Below, one piece after another: positions 52,064 through 54,390 of a DNA stretch of 54,390 nt (positions are counted from its first letter, which is position 1; every line of letters starts with the position of its first letter). A program made the translations under genes and the position numbers. The DNA comes from Thermoanaerobaculia bacterium (lineage in GTDB: Bacteria > Acidobacteriota > Thermoanaerobaculia > Multivoradales > J023): the NCBI GenBank assembly GCA_030431255.1, contig JAUIJL010000039.1:1-54390 (forward strand), written 5' to 3'. A model generated the notes under the pieces. The model did not search any database, was not told the DNA's origin, and worked only from the letters and a program-made list of their open reading frames with translations.

Positions 52064-52465
52064 AGGGGGTATCTCCATGGAGGCGGTGGGCAGCGGGTAC
52101 GCCCGATCGGAAGATGATCCGAAAAGGCGTCTCTTCGGTGATTGGATCTCGAATAGCCGGCTCGACCCCAAGGTGAGCTTGAATGAATCGATTCAGGGGA
52201 CGCGTATTATATAGCTCAGTGTCTATATATCAAGAAGGAGAGAAGCTTCTGCCAGGTCCATCCATCCGCCATTTTCCAGTTTCGCCGTTCAGGACACGCT
52301 GCCGATCCTTGCAGGTCCAAGGTGTTATCCTCGCGGCTCCGGTGACCGCCGGGCTGTCGTTCCTGTTGCAATCTTTTCGGCCGCCTTTTCAGCCGCCGTT
52401 TTCCAGTCCGCCGCCTTCCAGGCTTCCGTGCCGACCGTCCCGCTGGAGCCGTCATAGAAAATTCC
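52064..52465. other. gene-free divergent intergenic region
   Basis: This 402-base gap separates the dehydrogenase (minus) from the ABC exporter (plus). Apart from the TATATAG inverted repeat at 52208-52229 and a purine-rich AAGAAGGAGAGAAG tract just after it, I see no feature. The open frame that crosses it has the composition of noncoding sequence. Confidence 0.6.
52208..52229. promoter_or_regulatory. TATATAG inverted repeat, promoter/operator candidate
   Basis: TATATAG, spacer CTCAGTGT, CTATATA. The perfect 7-bp arms are 15 bases centre to centre, in an otherwise GC-rich region between divergent genes. It could hold -10 boxes for both directions or bind a dimeric regulator. Confidence 0.5.
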
Positions 52466-54211
52466 ATGAATCAGCTCAAACCTCTCCTCGGCTATTTCCG
52501 ACCCTACCGACGGAATCTCTTGTTGGGCATCTCCTGCGTGGGAGTTTCAGCAATCGCCGGCTTGATGTCGCCGTTGATCGTCGGTGCCGCCATCGATCGG
52601 CTGCGAGAGCAAATAGACGGCTCTGCGCTGCTCAAATACGCGGCCCTGCTGTTGGGAATTACCCTTTTCAAGGGCATCTTCCACTTTCTCCAGCGGGTCA
52701 TCTTGGTGGCCGTCAGCCGTCGGGTCGAATTCGATTTGCGTCAGCAATTTTATGGTCACCTCCAGAAGTTGGACTCCGGCTTCTTCTCCGCCCATCCCAC
52801 CGGCGATTTGATGGCCCGCGCCACCAACGATCTAGAAGCCGTCCGTCAGCTCTCCGGCCCGGCGATCATGTACGGCAGCAACACGATCTTTACCGCCCTC
52901 GGTGCGCTCGTATTCATGATCGACATCCACCTGGGTCTGACCCTGCTGGCCTTGGCGGTCCTACCCCTGGTGGCCTTGGTGACCCAATTCTTCGGCAAAC
53001 GGATCCACACTTGGTTTCAGTCGGTTCAAGAGCAATTCTCCGTATTGACCTCCAAGGTCCAGGAGAATTTGAGCGGAGCGCGGTTGGTGCGGGCCTACGT
53101 GCAAGAGGAGTCGGAGCGGCGAGCGTATGACGACATCAGCCGCAAATACGTGCGCCTCAACCGCACCCTGATCCTGTGGAATTCCGCTATGCGGCCGTCG
53201 ATCCAAGTGCTCATGGGTTTGGCGGCCGCGAGCATCTTGGCCTATGGCGGCGTCTTGATGCTCGAAGACAAGATCACCGTCGGCGAGTTCGTGGCCTTCA
53301 ACATCTTCCTTGGCAAGATGGCGTGGCCGATGATCGCCATCGGTTGGGTGGTCAACTTGGCGCAGCGGGGCGCGGCTTCCATGATGCGCATTCAGAAAAT
53401 CATCGAGTCCGAGCCCCATATTCGGGATCGCGAGCCGTTGGACGAGGTCAGCCACATCGACGGCGCTTTGGAGCTGCGCAACCTCTCCTATCGCTACGAG
53501 GGCACCGACGAGGACATGCTGTCCCACATCGATCTAGACGTGAAGGCGGGCTCGACCGTCGCCTTCGTCGGCCGCACGGGTTGCGGCAAAACCACCCTCC
53601 TATCGCAAATCCCCCGGATCCTCGAGCCGGCCGACGGTTGCCTGCGGGTCGATGGTCGCGACATCCACCGCATTCCCCTCGAAACCCTGCGGGCGGCGAT
53701 CGCCATGGTGCCCCAGGAGACCTTCCTCTTCTCCGCGACCTTGCGCGAGAACATCGCCTTCGGCCGACCCGAGGCGGATCTCGAGGAGGTGCGACGGGTC
53801 GCCGGCTTGGCCGGCTTGGACGCGGACCTGGCGGGTTTCCCCAACGGTTTCGACACCGTGGTCGGCGAGCGCGGCGTCACCCTCTCCGGCGGACAGAAGC
53901 AGCGGGTGGCCCTCGCCCGAGCCATCCTGCGGGATCCCCAAATCCTGTTGCTCGACGATTGCCTGTCGGCGGTCGACGCTCAAACCGAGGAGCGGATTCT
54001 GAGCAATCTGCGCACGGTTTTCCCCGGTCGCACGGTGCTGATGGCCTCCCACCGGGTAGCGGCCGCGCGTCTCTGCGACCTGATCGTGGTTCTCGAGCAC
54101 GGGAGAGTCGTGGACCAAGGCACCCATGACGAGCTGGTCTCCCGCCCCGGTTTCTACGCCGAGCTCAACCGCCGTCAGCATTTGGAGGAAGAGCTGGCGG
54201 CTGTGGTTTAG
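52466..54211 (+). CDS. ABC exporter half-transporter (MdlB/YheI/TM287-like)
   Basis: 581 residues. Six transmembrane helices are followed by an ATPase domain with Walker A GRTGCGKTTL, Q-loop MVPQETFLFSATLRENIAFG, signature TLSGGQKQRVALARAI and H-loop MASHRVAA. The Walker B region reads ILLLDDCLSAVDAQTEERIL, so the catalytic glutamate is replaced by aspartate. This is the mark of the degenerate-site subunit in heterodimeric exporters such as TM287/288 or YheI/YheH. The partner gene is not found in the 180 bases left and would lie beyond the window. No good ribosome-binding site precedes the ATG. Confidence 0.93.
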   Translation: MNQLKPLLGYFRPYRRNLLLGISCVGVSAIAGLMSPLIVGAAIDRLREQIDGSALLKYAALLLGITLFKGIFHFLQRVILVAVSRRVEFDLRQQFYGHLQKLDSGFFSAHPTGDLMARATNDLEAVRQLSGPAIMYGSNTIFTALGALVFMIDIHLGLTLLALAVLPLVALVTQFFGKRIHTWFQSVQEQFSVLTSKVQENLSGARLVRAYVQEESERRAYDDISRKYVRLNRTLILWNSAMRPSIQVLMGLAAASILAYGGVLMLEDKITVGEFVAFNIFLGKMAWPMIAIGWVVNLAQRGAASMMRIQKIIESEPHIRDREPLDEVSHIDGALELRNLSYRYEGTDEDMLSHIDLDVKAGSTVAFVGRTGCGKTTLLSQIPRILEPADGCLRVDGRDIHRIPLETLRAAIAMVPQETFLFSATLRENIAFGRPEADLEEVRRVAGLAGLDADLAGFPNGFDTVVGERGVTLSGGQKQRVALARAILRDPQILLLDDCLSAVDAQTEERILSNLRTVFPGRTVLMASHRVAAARLCDLIVVLEHGRVVDQGTHDELVSRPGFYAELNRRQHLEEELAAVV

Positions 54212-54247
54212 GCCTGCCGGCTCGGCCTGCGCGGCCCGACCTGCGCA

Positions 54248-54267
54248 CCACGGAATAAATTCCGTGG
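54248..54267. repeat. perfect palindrome after the ABC exporter
   Basis: CCACGGAAT, AA, ATTCCGTGG: 9-bp arms with a two-base centre, 37 bases after the stop and not followed by a T-run. It could be a protein-binding site or part of a terminator. Confidence 0.5.
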
Positions 54268-54299
54268 AAGGGTCTATATTTAGTAGTGGTTGAAGATGA

Positions 54300-54360
54300 G
54301 GCTCGGGGATAGCTCAACACTAGCTGCCGAAATGGCTTTCTGTGGAACGCTCCCCGAGCC
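54300..54360 (+). other. long-stem hairpin, possible structured RNA
   Basis: GGCTCGGGGA (54300-54309) pairs perfectly with TCCCCGAGCC (54351-54360), enclosing 41 bases that include the direct repeat TAGCT...TAGCT and a small GCC-GAAAT-GGC hairpin. It does not match an RNA family I recognise. Confidence 0.4.
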
Positions 54361-54390
54361 CCTAGCCATGCACTCTGCCCAATAGACCCT

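Noticed and set aside
52183-53130. A plus-strand frame running from the gap into the ABC exporter
   Set aside because: The ABC frame is clear from 52466. The alternative is proline/arginine-rich and lacks any motif.

Overview
The window looks like a chromosomal segment of a GC-rich Gram-negative bacterium, most likely an Acidobacteriota (Thermoanaerobaculia-like) lineage. The reasons are a secreted protein at 29966-31054 whose C-terminal domain I recognise from that group, an IPTL-CTERM-like tail on a subtilase, recurring DGFESG C-terminal tails, outer-membrane and lipoprotein signals, and an Acidobacteriota-like mix of propeller proteins. No 16S gene is present, so the placement is an inference.

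Layout. 1-738: the 3' end of a 23S rRNA gene, 5S rRNA and a strong terminator. 880-3633: topA and its terminator. 3751-16293: a tightly overlapping six-gene transport operon. It encodes an ABC ATPase, an ABC-2 permease fused to a degenerate M1-peptidase-like domain, a second membrane subunit, a lipoprotein periplasmic adaptor, an RND permease, and an RND-like permease fused to a C-terminal ABC ATPase. This hybrid ABC/RND locus is the best candidate for an undescribed system. 16314-18314: a TPR/BNR lipoprotein. 18488-19789: a divergent isochorismatase-like hydrolase and TetR regulator separated by two near-identical palindromic operators. 19906-21455: a secreted VWA protein and a small cysteine-rich secreted protein. 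21590-26685 (minus strand): an ABC importer of the iron(III) type (binding protein, ATPase, fused permease) coupled to an MFS exporter. 26913-28172: prpF-like, apparently leaderless. 28544-29723: a Roadblock/LC7 protein and an MglA-like GTPase.

29966-37520: a secreted domain protein, a GT39-like membrane glycosyltransferase coupled to a TolB-like propeller, and a large PA-domain subtilase. 37731-42561: an ECF sigma factor, a FecR-like anti-sigma protein that itself carries an STN-like domain, and an STN-domain outer-membrane protein, all with overlapping ends. This resembles cell-surface signalling without a TonB receptor. 42716-43400: weak overlapping small ORFs. 43505-44311: a YceI-like protein. 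44348-46972: a Reg_prop sensor that ends in a CxxC/CxxC module with no recognisable output enzyme. 47161-52063: a BNR lipoprotein, an SH3/HExxH lipoprotein, a hypothetical protein and a PQQ-type sugar dehydrogenase. 52466-54211: one half of an ABC exporter with the degenerate-site signature of heterodimeric exporters; its partner would lie beyond the window.

Themes are secretion, envelope sensing and efflux. Three secreted beta-propeller proteins share the same short C-terminal tail. Start-stop overlaps (ATGA, TTGA, TGATG, TAGTG) tie most operons together, and several genes look leaderless. No tRNA, CRISPR array, prophage or insertion sequence was seen.
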